Shown: in pieces, positions 11,941-23,194 of the stretch
How the letters are laid out: each line of letters opens with the position of its first letter
Position numbering within the stretch: the first letter of the stretch is position 1
Source: Cornus controversa
Taxonomy: Eukaryota; Streptophyta; Magnoliopsida; Cornales; Cornaceae
Length of the DNA stretch: 64,000 bases
Assembly: GCA_026545225.1 (NCBI GenBank)
Contig: CM048848.1
Span: 14,922,853 to 14,986,852, forward strand
Direction: 5' to 3'
Position numbers and translations under genes: made by a program
Notes under the pieces: generated by a model
The model's input: the letters and a program-made list of their open reading frames with translations, nothing else
Told to the model about the DNA's origin: nothing
Databases searched by the model: none

Positions 11941-12362
11941 TATGAACATGAATTTATCATAAATTTGTAAAAACAATTTGAATTGCAAATATATATTTTA
12001 TTTTATAAATTTGTAATAACAGTTGAATTATAGTTTCGATTTTGAACTGTTCCATAATGAGATGAGGGAGCATTGCTTCAGGATTCTATGTCATTTACAA
12101 GCAATTTAGTAATTTTTAAATCTTAAAAACTTAAAGAGTGTTACTGCAAGCCAATCTTAAGAGCAATTTAGTAATTTGAAAGATACATTTAATTGCCAGC
12201 TAAGTTAGCTAACTATGGTTAGGCCGTTACCTTCACTTCAAAGTAGTTCAGAAAATAATATTATTTTAGATGGTAATGGGAAATTTTTTTATAATCAAGG
12301 AAAGTTTTACGCAATTAACTAATACAAAAATACACATCAAATATATAAAAAATAAATAATAA
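11941..12362. other. AT-rich spacer
   Basis: Intergenic A/T-rich sequence between two LINE copies. No gene, repeat unit or RNA is recognisable. Confidence 0.5.
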
Positions 12363-12389
12363 GAGGAGATTAGTGAACCTGAATAGGAG

Positions 12390-13088
12390 TTGATTTCGGA
12401 ATTCAAACTGAAGCTCAAAAATGGTTCGAAGATCCCTATCTTAGTGGAATATCAGTGGAAACCCCTGTTATGTACATTATGTCATAGTTTTGGGCATTCC
12501 AATAAGAATTGTGAATTGAAGAAAGAGGAAATGGAAAAGAATAAAGTATTGGAACAGGAGTCTGCTGGTACACAAATTTGGAGGGTGGTGAATAAGAAGA
12601 GGAATAAAGCTGACAACAATGCTCAGGAAAACATGATGGGCAGCATTGACCAAGAGCATACTGGTAAACATAATGGTGATGGGAATGTTAATCAGTTTCA
12701 GGCATTGAGTGGTTTAGAAGAGGAAAGTGAAGATGGGGACCTGGAAGATGAGAAAGACAAAGTTAAGCCTATGGATGAGAATCTGAATAGGGCTGAAACA
12801 ACAGATGATTGTGTCTTAGCTAATGCACCTGATATGCAGCAGAATGGGGATGGGATGATTGTTGCTGAAGATGCTATGGCTGAGGGTATTGTTGATATAG
12901 CTACTACTAAAATTGGAGTCTCTAAAGCTACTGGAGGTAAGCGATTAATTCCTGCAATTAGTATTATCTCTAAGCACATGGATGATGGTAGGGAGAAACC
13001 TAAACTAGTAAAGGCCAAGAGGGGTAAGAGAATTGATATCCCTCGGCAAGGGGATGAGGTGGTGCTTGTAAATTTGAATAGTCAATGA
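12390..13088 (+). pseudogene. LINE ORF1 (gag-like), N-terminally truncated
   Basis: ORF1 proteins of L1 elements bind the element RNA. This frame starts just before a retroviral-type zinc knuckle, CTLCHSFGHSNKNC (C-X2-C-X4-H-X4-C, about residues 28-41). A long acidic tail follows and then a basic C-terminus (KPKLVKAKRGKR). The upstream DUF4283-type region is missing, which agrees with 5' truncation of the element. The stop codon TGA (13086-13088) overlaps the ATG of ORF2 (13085-13087). Confidence 0.8.
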
Positions 13089-16000
13089 TGAATTTGGGGA
13101 CATGGAATATTAATGGGCTTAATAGTGCCCTTAAACAAAATGAAATGAGGAGGGTGCTAAAACAGTATTATTTCTCTCTTTTGTGTCTTGTGGAAACAAA
13201 AGTAAAATGGCAAAATGTGGATAAGGTCATTAGGTGTGTAGCTCCAGGTTGGGGCTTAATTCATAACTATAATTATGCTCCAAATGGTAGAATATGGGTT
13301 ATGTGGGATAAGGATAAATTGGAGGTTTCCTGTATTAACAGCACTGCTCAAGGTATTCATTGCAGAATTGTGGATAAGCTTGGTTTGTTTAGCTGTTTTG
13401 CTACTTTTATATATGGATCAAACTGTTATGTGGAAAGAAGGCATTTGTGGACAGAAATGGTTGCTCTTGCTGTGTCTCATAAAAATGACCCTTGGTTTTT
13501 AGCTGGGGATTTTAATGCTATCAGATTTAGACATGAAAGGTTGGGGGGTCTACTGAATGGTCTGACAATATGAAAGAGTTTGGATCATGCATTGAAGAGG
13601 CAGAGCTAAGTGATTTGAGGCACACAGGTATGAAGTTTACCTGGTCTAATGCTGGGGAATGCAGTACAACATGTCTGAAGTTGTTTTCGATCCCTCTAGT
13701 ATTTCTGATAATGCTCTGATTATTTTGAAATTGTACTCTAAAGTGAAGCAATCCAAGAAGGCCTTCAGATTAAACAATTTCTTGATGGAACACCCTGACT
13801 TCCTTTCTACTATTTCCAAAGTCTGGAATTGCAAGATCAAAGGTACACCTATGTTTGGAGTGGTTCAGAAACTAAAGATGTTGAAAGCTGAGTTAAAGAA
13901 ACTAAATTTGAAGCACTTTGAAGATCTGCCAAGCAAAGTTAAGGAAGCCAGATTGAAGCTGGGAAATGTTCAAAGACAAATTGATAACAATCCCCTTCAA
14001 AATGATTTACAAGAAGAGAAGAAAACATGTCTGCACATCTATCAGATAATGATGAAAGCAGAAGAGACTTTCTTTAGACAACAATCTAGAATACAGTGGT
14101 TTCACTTGGGGGATAAGAATACTCCTTTCTTCCATAAACAAGCTACCCAAAGAAGGAAACATAATGCTATTATGTCAATTACTACAGAGGATGGGCATAG
14201 GATTGATCAGAAAAGTGAGGTTGCTGATGAAATTATCAATTTCTAAAAATCTTTTAAGCAGACAAAGTGAAGTTGGAGAAATGCTTGATTTGCAACAATA
14301 CATCTCTAAGCCTATTATAGAAGAGCAAGCTCAGAGAATGCAAAGGCAAGTAACTAAAGAGGAGGTTCAAGAAACTATTATCTCTTTGAAGGATGATAAA
14401 GCTGCGGAAAGTGATGGGTATAATGCCCTTTTTTTCAAAAGAACATGGCATATTATAGGGGCTGATGTTACTAAAGCTATATTGAATTTCTTTTCAACAG
14501 GAAAGCTTTTGAAGGAGGTGAATTCTACAATTATCACATTAGTCCCCAAGGTTCAGAATCCTACTTTTGTTGGTGATTTCAGACCTATCTCAGTTTGTAA
14601 TGTGCTGTATAAGTGTATTGCCAAGATTATTGCTAACAGGATAAAAACCTGTTCTGGGTACATGTATTAGCAACAACTAAGGGGCTTTTGTTCCTGGTAG
14701 GAGTATCACAGATAACATATTGCTTGCTCAGGAATTACTAAGGAATTACCATAGAAACAATAAACCAGCCAGGGTTGCAATGAAGGTGGATCTTAAAAAG
14801 GCCTATGATACTATGTCATGGAGATTCATGGAGGCTACTCTAAAGGCCTTCAAATTTCCAGAGAAGATTATAAAGTGGATTCTGACCTGTATGACCACTA
14901 CTAAGTTCTCCATTAATTTGAATGGCAGCTTAGAAGGATACTTTGAGAATGGGAAGGGGTTAAGACAAGGTGATCCAATGTCACCCTATTTATTTGTTAT
15001 GGGGATGGAGGTTCTTACAGGTATAATAAAGTAGTAGATTGATCAAGGACAGTTTGATTATCGCTGGAAGTGCTCTGAACAAAAAATTTTTAGCTTGATT
15101 TTTGTTGATGATCTGATGTTATTCTCAGTTGGAAATGTAAACTTTATAAGGGTTTTGAAGGGTGCTATCCATTCTTTTGGGGCTACGTCTGGTTTAATGC
15201 TGAATTTCTCAAAGAGTGTGTTGTTTCATTTAGGATTAGATAAAAACTATTATGATCAAATCCTATCTGAATTGCATTTTTTTGTTGGATTCCTCCCAGT
15301 TCAATACTTCGGAATCCCTCATCTATCATCTAAACTAAAGAAGGAGCATTGTAGTTCCTTGGTTGAGAGAATTACTAATAGAATCAGATCATGGACTAGT
15401 AGGTATATATCTTATGCTGGAAGGATGCAATTGATAAGCTCTGCTCTGTGTTATTTTCTGTTCAAGTATACTGGCCTTCTACTTTTGTGCTGCCAAAATC
15501 CATTATGAAAGAAATATCTGCTATCATGAGAAGGTTCTTGTGAAAAGGTCAAAGTCTGAATGAAGGGGGTAATAAAGTGGCGTGGAAGGATATTTGTTTA
15601 CCCAAATCAGATGGGGGCTGGGTATTAAAGATATTGAGGTGTGGAATGCAACAGCAATGGCTAAGCACCTTTGGAAAGTTATTCAACCTAACTCAGATTC
15701 TCTTTGGGTTGCCTGGGTCAAATCTTATCTGATAAAAAATAGAAATTTCTGGACTCTTAAAATACCATCAGACTGCTCATAGACTTGGAGGAGAATTTTG
15801 AAAATGAGGGGCACTCTGAGACTTGCTGTCCACTATAAGATAGGGAATGGTATATTAACTTCTCTTTGGTATGATAATTGGCTTTCGGATGGGCCTATAG
15901 AGTTAAAGTATCACAATAGAATTATAAGAGATTCAGGAATGGGCACGGATACTGTAGTGGCTGATGTTATTCAAGGTAGTGAATGGCACTGGCCTGTTAC

Positions 16001-16591
16001 TAACACCATGGAATGGATGAGCTTGAGAAGCAGTATTCCTACTGAATTTAAACCTAACTCCTTTTAGGAGGATAAGATTGAGTGGGTGTCTGGTAAGGGT
16101 ATATTCACTATTAAATCAACTTGGGAGTTTCTTAGACACAAGCAGAGTAAAGTTAATTGGAGGGACATAGTCTGGTTCAAGCATGTGATTCCAAAGCATG
16201 CACTCTTACTGTGGTTGGTGATTCAAGATAGGATATGGACTCAGAGCAGATTGATGAAACTGGGATTGGTGCAAATAAGATGTTGTGTGTTTTGCAATCA
16301 TATTATTGAAGACAGAGAGCACCTATTAGGTATGAATGTGGATTTACTTGCAGGATCTGGCATACAATAAGAAGCAAATGTTGGATGCAATGGCCGGAGG
16401 GGTGGAATGCTATGGTGCAGTGGGCTTCATTGGTGCTAAAGGGGAGGTCTCTGGTAGCTACTATCAACAGGTTGGCCTTTGCTACTACGATCTATGAGGT
16501 GTGGAGAGAAAGGAACAAGAGGATTTATGCAGATGAGTATAGGACTGAGGCAGCCATCATCAATGAGATTATCCAAGTAGTAAGATTTTGA
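13085..16591 (+). pseudogene. LINE ORF2 (endonuclease-RT-zinc finger), several breaks
   Basis: ORF2 encodes an apurinic-type endonuclease and a reverse transcriptase for target-primed insertion. The endonuclease (13085-13620) shows GTWNINGLNS, LVETKV and LAGDFNAIR. The RT shows KDDKAAESDGYNA, FRPISVCNVLYKCIAK, VDLKKAYDTMSW, GLRQGDPMSPYLF and the catalytic FVDD (15104-15115). The zf-RVT domain lies at about 16080-16340 and a tail block with WRERNKRIYADE at about 16505. The frame is broken near 13573, and a piece around 13660 (end of the endonuclease) is missing compared with copy B. Further breaks lie near 14240, 14670, 15035, 15508, 15780 and 16065. It is not functional. Confidence 0.88.
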
Positions 16592-17243
16592 CTGTTCTCC
16601 CTATCTAATTTTGATAAAAATCGAATGCATTTATGGATCCAAAAAGAATGGAACCTTCCCAAATCTATTTGGCAGACCTGAAGCCAAGAGTAATTATGCA
16701 AAAGCTGCTTGGTATTGGTATGGAGGTGCAGCAGTCAGGTTTGATAAACTGGCGTCCAAATTCTGATATGGGGTTAGTCTTTGGGAAGCAATATACAAAT
16801 ATTGTGTTATCCTTGGGATCCAGTTTATTTTTGAGAATCCCAATCTCTAGCAGAAAGTGGTGGAGCTATTTGAAGTTGGAAGGGACTGTGATAGGTTTCT
16901 ACTATTTGCACACGTTAATTGTAAGGGCTAGAGCTGTAGAAGTGTTTCAAATATTATTATATTATGTTGTCACAATTATGTTAGCATATGCTATAGAGTC
17001 TTGGATGTATTCAATATGTCCAATGGAGGATTGGGATTGTGTTTCATGTGGGATGGTGAGTCTTATTGTAAGTTGTAGGTTCCTGATGTGGTTCATGCTT
17101 CTATGGTGGGTTTGGGGGTTCCACTTAAGTTTGTGGAGTTTTCTTGGGGTATACCCCTCGTAGGCTGTATGGCTTTTGCCGTCCTTGGTTTTGTAATTGA
17201 CCAGCTTAACTTTCAAAAAAAAAAAAGAAAAAAAAGAAAGGCT

Positions 17244-18695
17244 CCTGAATAATATTGCTAAGGGTTGGATGATGGAGCATAATTATCAATTCTCTACTAG
17301 AGGGAGGATTTGGGTATGTTGGGATAATAATCGTGTGGAGGTGAATGTTTTAAAAATAAGTGACCAGTTCATTCATTGTTATGATAAGGTGAGAGGTAGC
17401 TCTTGTAATTTTGTGGCTACTTGGATCTATGGTGATAATTGTAGTATGAAAAGAAGGTTGCTATGGTCTGAATTACTGAATTTGGCTCAAGATCACGCTA
17501 ATGATGCTTGATTGCTGGCTAGGAATTTTAATGCAATTAGGTTCAGACATGAGAAACTGGGTGGTTCTACTGGGTGGACAGAGAGTATGAAGGAGTTTGG
17601 AGAGTGTATTGATGCTGCTGAGCTCCTGGATTTAAAGATTCTGGAGTCAAGTTTACCTGGTCCAATTCTACTTTATTTAGGAAACTAGACAGAATCCTAG
17701 TCAATGATTGTTGGGTTTCCACGTTTAATAACTCTAAAGCTATTATTGAAACTGCTTGTCTATTTGACCATTCTCTTATGCTGGTGAAGATTGACTCTGG
17801 TACCCAGAAGCATAAATTTAAAAACCTTTCAAATTTAATAACCATCTCATTGAGCATCCTGATTTCTATCCTTTGGTAGCTGAGGTGTGGCATAAAAAAG
17901 TGCAGGGTACTCCTATGTTTAGAGTAACCCAGAAGTTTAAAATGATTAAAGCTGGTTTAAAAGTGTTAAATGGTAGTCATTTCAATGACTTATCCAACAA
18001 AGTGAATAATGCGAGGAGGGATTTAGCAGATAAATAGAGGCAGCTTGATGGAGACCCTATTAACATTCTGCTACAAGTGGAGGAGAGGAATTGTTTCCAC
18101 AAATTGCAGAATTTGGTAAAAGTTGAAGAGTCTTTATATAGACAGTAATCTAGAATACAGTGGTTGCAATTGGGGGATAGAAACACAAAGTATTTCCATA
18201 AAGTTGTTGTGAACAGAAGGCAACACAATAACATTCTGTTAATTGTTAATGATGAGGGCCAGAGACCGGGAACAAAAAGATTTGGTTGTGGAGGAAATCT
18301 TGAAGTTTTATAAGCGATTATTAAGTAAAGATGGTGATGAACAGGTTATTCCTGACTTAAGCAATTATGTTCAATCTCTAATAACAGAAGATCAAAGGAT
18401 GAATATGTTGAGGCCTGTGACTGATGAGGAAATTAAACAAACATTCTTTTCCCTGAAAGATGACAAGGCTCCTAGTAGTGATGGGTTTAATGCAGTGTTC
18501 TATAAGAAGACTTGGCATATTGTGGGACAGGAGGTTACTAAAGCGGTGCAATCTTTTTTCATCACTGGCCGGGAAGCTGCTTAAGGAGATAAATGCAACA
18601 ATTCTTACTCTTATTCCTAAGGTTGAGAACCCTACTTATGTTTCTGACTTTTGACCTATCTCCGTGTGCAACACTTTATATAAGTATATAATCAA
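17244..18695 (+). pseudogene. LINE-1 fragment (copy B): endonuclease to RT fingers
   Basis: A related but separate L1 copy starts directly after the A-tail of copy A. It enters mid-endonuclease (NNIAKGWMMEHNYQF, then GRIWVCWDNN), continues with ATWIYGDNCSMKRR and NAIRFRHEKLGG, the linker region, and RT motifs DDKAPSSDGFNAVFYKKTWH and ATILTLIPKVENP. It stops near 18690 at the position of the next conserved RT motif. Stops and frame breaks are at about 17509, 18036-18038, 18149, 18584 and 18652. The 3' half and tail are missing. Confidence 0.85.
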
Positions 18696-19878
18696 GCTAG
18701 AGTGGAGTTGGATAATGTTCATATTGGCCCTTACATGAAATTTTTGTAAGCCATTTAAAGTGAAAATTTTAAAATTGTAAACCATCTCTTCAAAAGCAAA
18801 ATGAAACCTACTAAATATTAGGTTATAAAATTCCAGCCCTTCCTAGTACCTGGAGTACATTCTGCAGTTACGACATGCAATGAAAGATGAAAGCCATCAA
18901 CAAGCAATAAAAGATGACTCACTCTACATGGAAAAATAGGACAACAGGTTTATAACTAATATGCCAACAGGTAAGACACCACTCCCCTGTTCTTTATATT
19001 TAAAAAGACGAGAAAAGAAAAACACCCTAAAAAAACTTAATGAATTTTCAATGTTGAACAGAGTACATGACATATTTTCTTCTTCTTCTTCTTGTTTTTT
19101 TATTTTTTATTTTTATTTTAAATATGTAGATTATATGCCATATTGGTCAATCAGGAATCAAAAAATAAGAAATCAACAATCAGAAATAGATTGGAAGTAT
19201 ATAATCTGGAATTTTTCTATTGTAGTGCATCAAGCAATAAGTGCATCAGTAACTGTGGTAGAAAATCATTTTAGCTAAATAAAATTCTATCCTTAGCCAG
19301 CCCTATTCAAATAAAATTCCATCCTTAGCCAGCCCCTTTATTAATTGCTCCCTAATTATCTTGAAAACTCTAGGCAAATAATAGGTGTCACCACTTTCAG
19401 TGACAAACATACCAACACCATTCCTCCAGCAAGCTTATTCATGGCATCAATCCTTGACTCTCACAACTTGACCCCAAAACTCATGCCACAGCCTATTAAA
19501 ATCATTGATATCACTCAAGGAAATGGAGGGACTGGCACCATCATACAGATCAACTTTGCTGAAGGTTAGTTTTTTACTAAAACACACATACATGTAATTC
19601 TAAATATATATAGTATTACCTACAATAGAAAATTGTCTTAATTTCATAAGCTAAATGGGCAGTAACAATCAAATTATATTGTATGCACAACATGTTCCAA
19701 TTTAATGACATGAATGGGAAAATAAGAGGTTATATAAGGTACGCATATTAGTACTAAAGTTTAGGTTCTTTGAAAAAAAATGTAGATACTACTATAGACA
19801 TCTGCATACATACACACACAAACATATACACCCATGTCTTCACTTCTCCCTAATTTTTTCAGATGATAAATCCCTAAT
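18696..19878. other. AT-rich spacer with TCT repeat
   Basis: No coding region is supported. A (TCT)n and T-rich run lies at about 19076-19130, and a short near-duplicate (aaaattc(t/c)atccttagccagcccc) at about 19280-19340. Confidence 0.5.
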
Positions 19879-19886
19879 TAGATATC

Positions 19887-20042
19887 CCTTTTTTATATAT
19901 ATAAGCAACAAGATGCGCACTCATCTTTAAGACATGCATCCACTATGTCTCAAGGGGGACTTGAACCCTCAACCTCCCATATGGAAGGATGAAGAGAAAC
20001 CACTTGAGCTAAAAGACTAGGTGGTAACTGGTAACCCCTAGG
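19887..20042 (-). mobile_element. tRNA-derived SINE with 8-bp target duplication
   Basis: Read on the minus strand, this 156-bp element has a box A-like motif (TTAGCTCAAGTGGTT) followed by a perfect box B-type motif (GGTTCAAGTCC). Both come from the tRNA pol III promoter. A tRNA-unrelated body and an AT/A-rich 3' end (tatatatataaaaaaggg) follow. The octamer tagatatc flanks it on both sides (19879-19886 and 20043-20050), a direct target-site duplication. It does not fold as a complete tRNA, so it is a SINE and not a tRNA gene. Confidence 0.8.
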
Positions 20043-20050
20043 TAGATATC

Positions 20051-21129
20051 AGTAACATTTCAGTAAACCAAAGAAGAGAATTTAAGGGGCAAAAATAGAA
20101 AATTGGTTAGAAAAGTGAATGTAAGATAAACAAAAAAACATTAAAGATCTCAGATTCTTAATTATTTTCTCCAATGCAGAAGTCAAGTAATGAAGGGATA
20201 ATATTCTTCTTTTTGAGTTTATGTAATTAGAGGGCATAAACAAACTTCCTTTAAAAAATGCTCTACCATCAATTTCAATAGTAATATTATTGTTCAGATG
20301 AATAATAATTATCAATTCATGAAATTATGCACTTTATATTTATCTATAGCTGAAAATGACCAGGTTGGGTGTGTGTGGTTGCAACTTGGAAGCCTTGAAA
20401 TGTTACCAAAACCAAAGTACTCATGTCATTTATAATCAGCTCCTAGCAGAGGAATATTGTTATCTCTAACATCTTAACATTTTGGTTAACTCTAAACTGT
20501 AAATTTAATCACCAGTTAACTAATAAAAGAAAAGAGCTTGTCTTTTCCCAGACAAAATAAGATAGCTTGAAACAACAAAGAACAAGATATCTATATAAAA
20601 TAAAATCTTAAAGCTGAATGCTGTGGCATAATTATTTTCTGACATTTATGAATGATCCCTTGCAAGATTTAGGAGTTCACATCCAAGTATCAAGGAACTA
20701 TATTGGGAGTTCACATGAAAGTACGAAGAAGCTATATGGTGTTAGTCACACACTAAACTTAAAAATTTGAAAACCTGGCCTATGAATGAATAATAAATGA
20801 AGATTTTAGCTCTTTTTGAACTCTAGACAGATATCATTTTGAAGTTCCATGACCAACAATTTGAATCCCAACAAACTAATTTTCTTCAAGGACAATTAGC
20901 TAGGATTGAGAGATTAAAATGGAATCACTAATAAGCTTACCTAACAGCCCCAGATGCTCTGTAACTCCAACAACAAGAACATGAATCACTCCAAAACCTT
21001 TCACCAACAAAAGGATGATTTTAGGATTTTTGGTACCCAAAGAAAATTAAAGGACGATGTTTACTTTAACAAAATTTAGAAAAGAAGAAGAAATGTTGCT
21101 AACCTTACAAATTACGTATGAATTTGACG
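20051..21129. other. AT-rich spacer
   Basis: No gene, RNA or repeat could be supported between the SINE and the CACTA 5' region. Short open frames are not convincing. Confidence 0.45.
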
Positions 21130-21239
21130 ACCTGTGAGTACAGGTTTCACTGCGCCGAATGTGATAACTACATTATAGTCTGTAAATCTTCAGTAACTTC
21201 ACTATTTCTCTCAACATTTTGTCAGCTGACTCAATCAAC

Positions 21240-21348
21240 GAGTGAGATTAGGTTAGGGCTTTCATCGAAGGGAAAGAGATTGGGTTAGGGCTTCGATCGG
21301 TGAGTGGGATTGGGTTAGGGTTTCAATCGGTGAGTGAGATTGGGTTAG
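21240..21348. repeat. ~34-bp tandem repeat (GGTGAGTGRGATTGGGTTAG)
   Basis: Three to four degenerate units of gagtgagattgggttagggcttcgatcg are present. The last is cut by the solo LTR and resumes at 22546 (gttagggctttgatagttgag). On the minus strand this would be CACTA 5' leader. Confidence 0.8.
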
Positions 21349-22545
21349 TGTGAGTTGCGCGGTGCGGAAGCGGTTGCGAAAAGTATTTTAGAACCTAGAG
21401 GGGGGGTGAATAGGATCACTTGCTCGTTTGCTTAATTTTTAATTAATTCAATTTTAAGTCCAATTAATTAAACAATTAAAGCAAGCAAATAAGTAAAGTG
21501 CAAGTAAAGAAAAGAATGCACCAAATATACGTGGAAACCCAAGGCGGGAAAAACCACGGAGGGAGGCGGCACGCCTCAGGAAACCAATTCACTATGATGA
21601 AGCAAAGTACAACAGACTCTGTCTCAGTCTCACACCCCTCTTCACTCTGTCAAGGATCTGATGCGGAACACCTCAGGCTTATGATTGCGACAACACGTCC
21701 AACTGCTGCAGACTTCCGGCTAACGTCACCACCCTTACAGAAAGGTTGCTGGAAGAACCAAAATACTCAGCAAGTATTTTGTTCCCTTCGTAGTGCAATC
21801 TGGTCACCTTTCTTCCTCAGCAAGCGAGCAAGCGAAGAACCTTCAATCCAATGTTCTGATCAGCAAATAGATTCGATGCAGTCCCTGAGCAGCTAATCAG
21901 AAGTAGAACACCATCCTAAATATCACTCGTGAGGTATGGATGTGTGTTCTTAAAAATATAAAACCCTAATTATACTGTATATATTTTCTCTCTCTTAAAA
22001 ATAATATTCCAGGGCTTCTTTTTCACACACTGTGTAGAGAAAATATGGATACATATATATAGGCAAGGAAGTCCTAATTCTACTTGGAAAAGAAGTTAAA
22101 TACCAAAATAGAACTTTCCTAGAAGTTTCAAACCCAATAGGAATCAGAATTTTCGTCAAAATTTATTTCCTATTTGGAACAGGCTAAGTGGGACCGGTGC
22201 CAAATAAATAGGACCGGTGGGACTTTTTGAAAACCTGCAGAACCCATCTTACCGAGAAAAGTTGGACCGGTCCTAAATATTGGGGACCGGTCCTACTTTG
22301 AAAAACCCTAAACTTTTCATTTAAACCCTGGTTTTTCAAAATAGGCTCGGAACTAAAAAGTGCAGAGTGTCCTCACCATACTTACCTGTACTCTATGGTG
22401 TTCATACTGATTTGTCAGCTTCCATGCACTTGAGTGTCAGCTCGAAGATGTTGATGATCGGTTACGTAAACTAACATGAAACTTACAACTCGATCATTCA
22501 GGTTTTGATCAACGAAATATGCCAATTACAAATTTATATGTCACA
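21349..22545 (-). repeat. solo LTR of the gag+aORF retrotransposon family
   Basis: A single LTR of 1197 bp begins tgtgagttgcgcggtgcg and ends tatatgtcaca (TG...CA). It is flanked by a perfect 5-bp duplication GTTAG (21344-21348 and 22546-22550). It is closely similar over its whole length to the LTRs at 49692-50882 and 56270-57412, in the same orientation. It carries the same set of ACCGGT palindromes (about 22193-22296). With no internal domain and an intact duplication, it most likely arose by recombination between two LTRs. Confidence 0.92.
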
Positions 22546-22863
22546 GTTAGGGCTTTGATAGTTGAGTGAGATTGAGTTTAAATTTGGTTGAGGAACAAAG
22601 ATGATGGGTTCAGATTTTGGGTAGAGCTGAGGGAATGTGCATGTATAATCAGATGGCTTCGATTCGAAAGTCTGAAGTGAGAAAGAAAACTGAACACATG
22701 TGAGCCGAGGGAATGTGTATAATCAGATGGCTTCGATCGATTAGATAAAGTCTGAAGTGAGGGAGCAGAAAGTTGAACGCATGTGAGAGAGAAAAAGTGA
22801 ATCTCGCGGGAAACCAAAATAAAAGCACGAAATTATTTGTTCTTATTTTTTAAAAAACTTTCA

Positions 22864-23065
22864 ATGACGGGAAAAGCCCGTAATAAAAATAAATCTTTCT
22901 AAGACGGGCCAATGGCCCGTCGTGGAAACTCACTTTCTACTACGGGCCTAATGGCTCGTCGTGGAAACAAACTTTCTAGGGCAGGCTACACAGGCCCGTC
23001 ATAGAATATACTTTTTACAACGAACTACACGGGCCCGTCGTAAAAAATCTGTCGTTAAAACCCAA
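22864..23065. repeat. CACTA subterminal repeats (gacgggcc / cccgtcg)
   Basis: Four or five blocks of about 40 bp each contain a gggcc-x-atggcccgtcgtggaaac type inverted motif with ctttcta spacers. Clustered GC-rich motifs of this kind next to a CACTA terminus are the usual transposase binding array. Confidence 0.75.
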
Positions 23066-23081
23066 AAATCTTGTAGTGGCG

Positions 23082-23194
23082 ATAACGAAACTGTGAAGAT
23101 ACAGCACAATCATAAAAGCATGTGATCACCACTAAAAGTGTGCGGAGACACAGTAACGGAACTGTGAAAAATAGCACAATCACAAAAGCGTGTG
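23082..23194. repeat. ~70-bp minisatellite, left part
   Basis: Units of the form taacggaactgtgaaaaatagcacaatcacaaaa... of about 70 bp begin right after the CACTA terminus. They are interrupted at 23195 by a solo LTR and continue at 25691-25800. Joined, there are about three units. Confidence 0.85.

Larger units (their letters stand above)
12386..17243 (+). mobile_element. LINE-1 (copy A), 5'-truncated in ORF1, with A-tail
   Basis: A plant L1 element of about 4.9 kb. It starts within ORF1 just before the zinc knuckle, carries ORF2 with endonuclease, RT and zinc-finger domains, and ends with a 3' UTR. The A-rich tail is at 17215-17240, preceded by aactttc. The octamer cctgaata occurs just before the start (12378-12385) and just after the tail (17244-17251), a plausible target-site duplication. 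Sequence on the far side is another LINE (copy B) in the same orientation. Confidence 0.85.
21130..23078 (-). mobile_element. 5' terminal and promoter region of a CACTA element, split by a solo LTR
   Basis: The right boundary (23071-23078) reads, on minus, CACTACAAGATTTTT, the signature terminus of CACTA DNA transposons. Just inside it (22864-23065) are subterminal repeats built on gacgggc and cccgtcg, the presumed transposase binding sites. Further in are a tandem duplication of about 80 bp (22626-22785) and a ~34-bp repeat (21240-21348). A 1197-bp solo LTR interrupts it at 21349-22545. The matching left terminus was not found. It may belong to the same element as the transposase genes at 4.3-8.1 kb, which has the right orientation, but this is inference. 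Confidence 0.6.

Noticed and set aside
19920..20030. Possible tRNA gene on minus
   Set aside because: Boxes A and B are good but there is no complete cloverleaf, and an 8-bp duplication with an A/T-rich tail marks a SINE.
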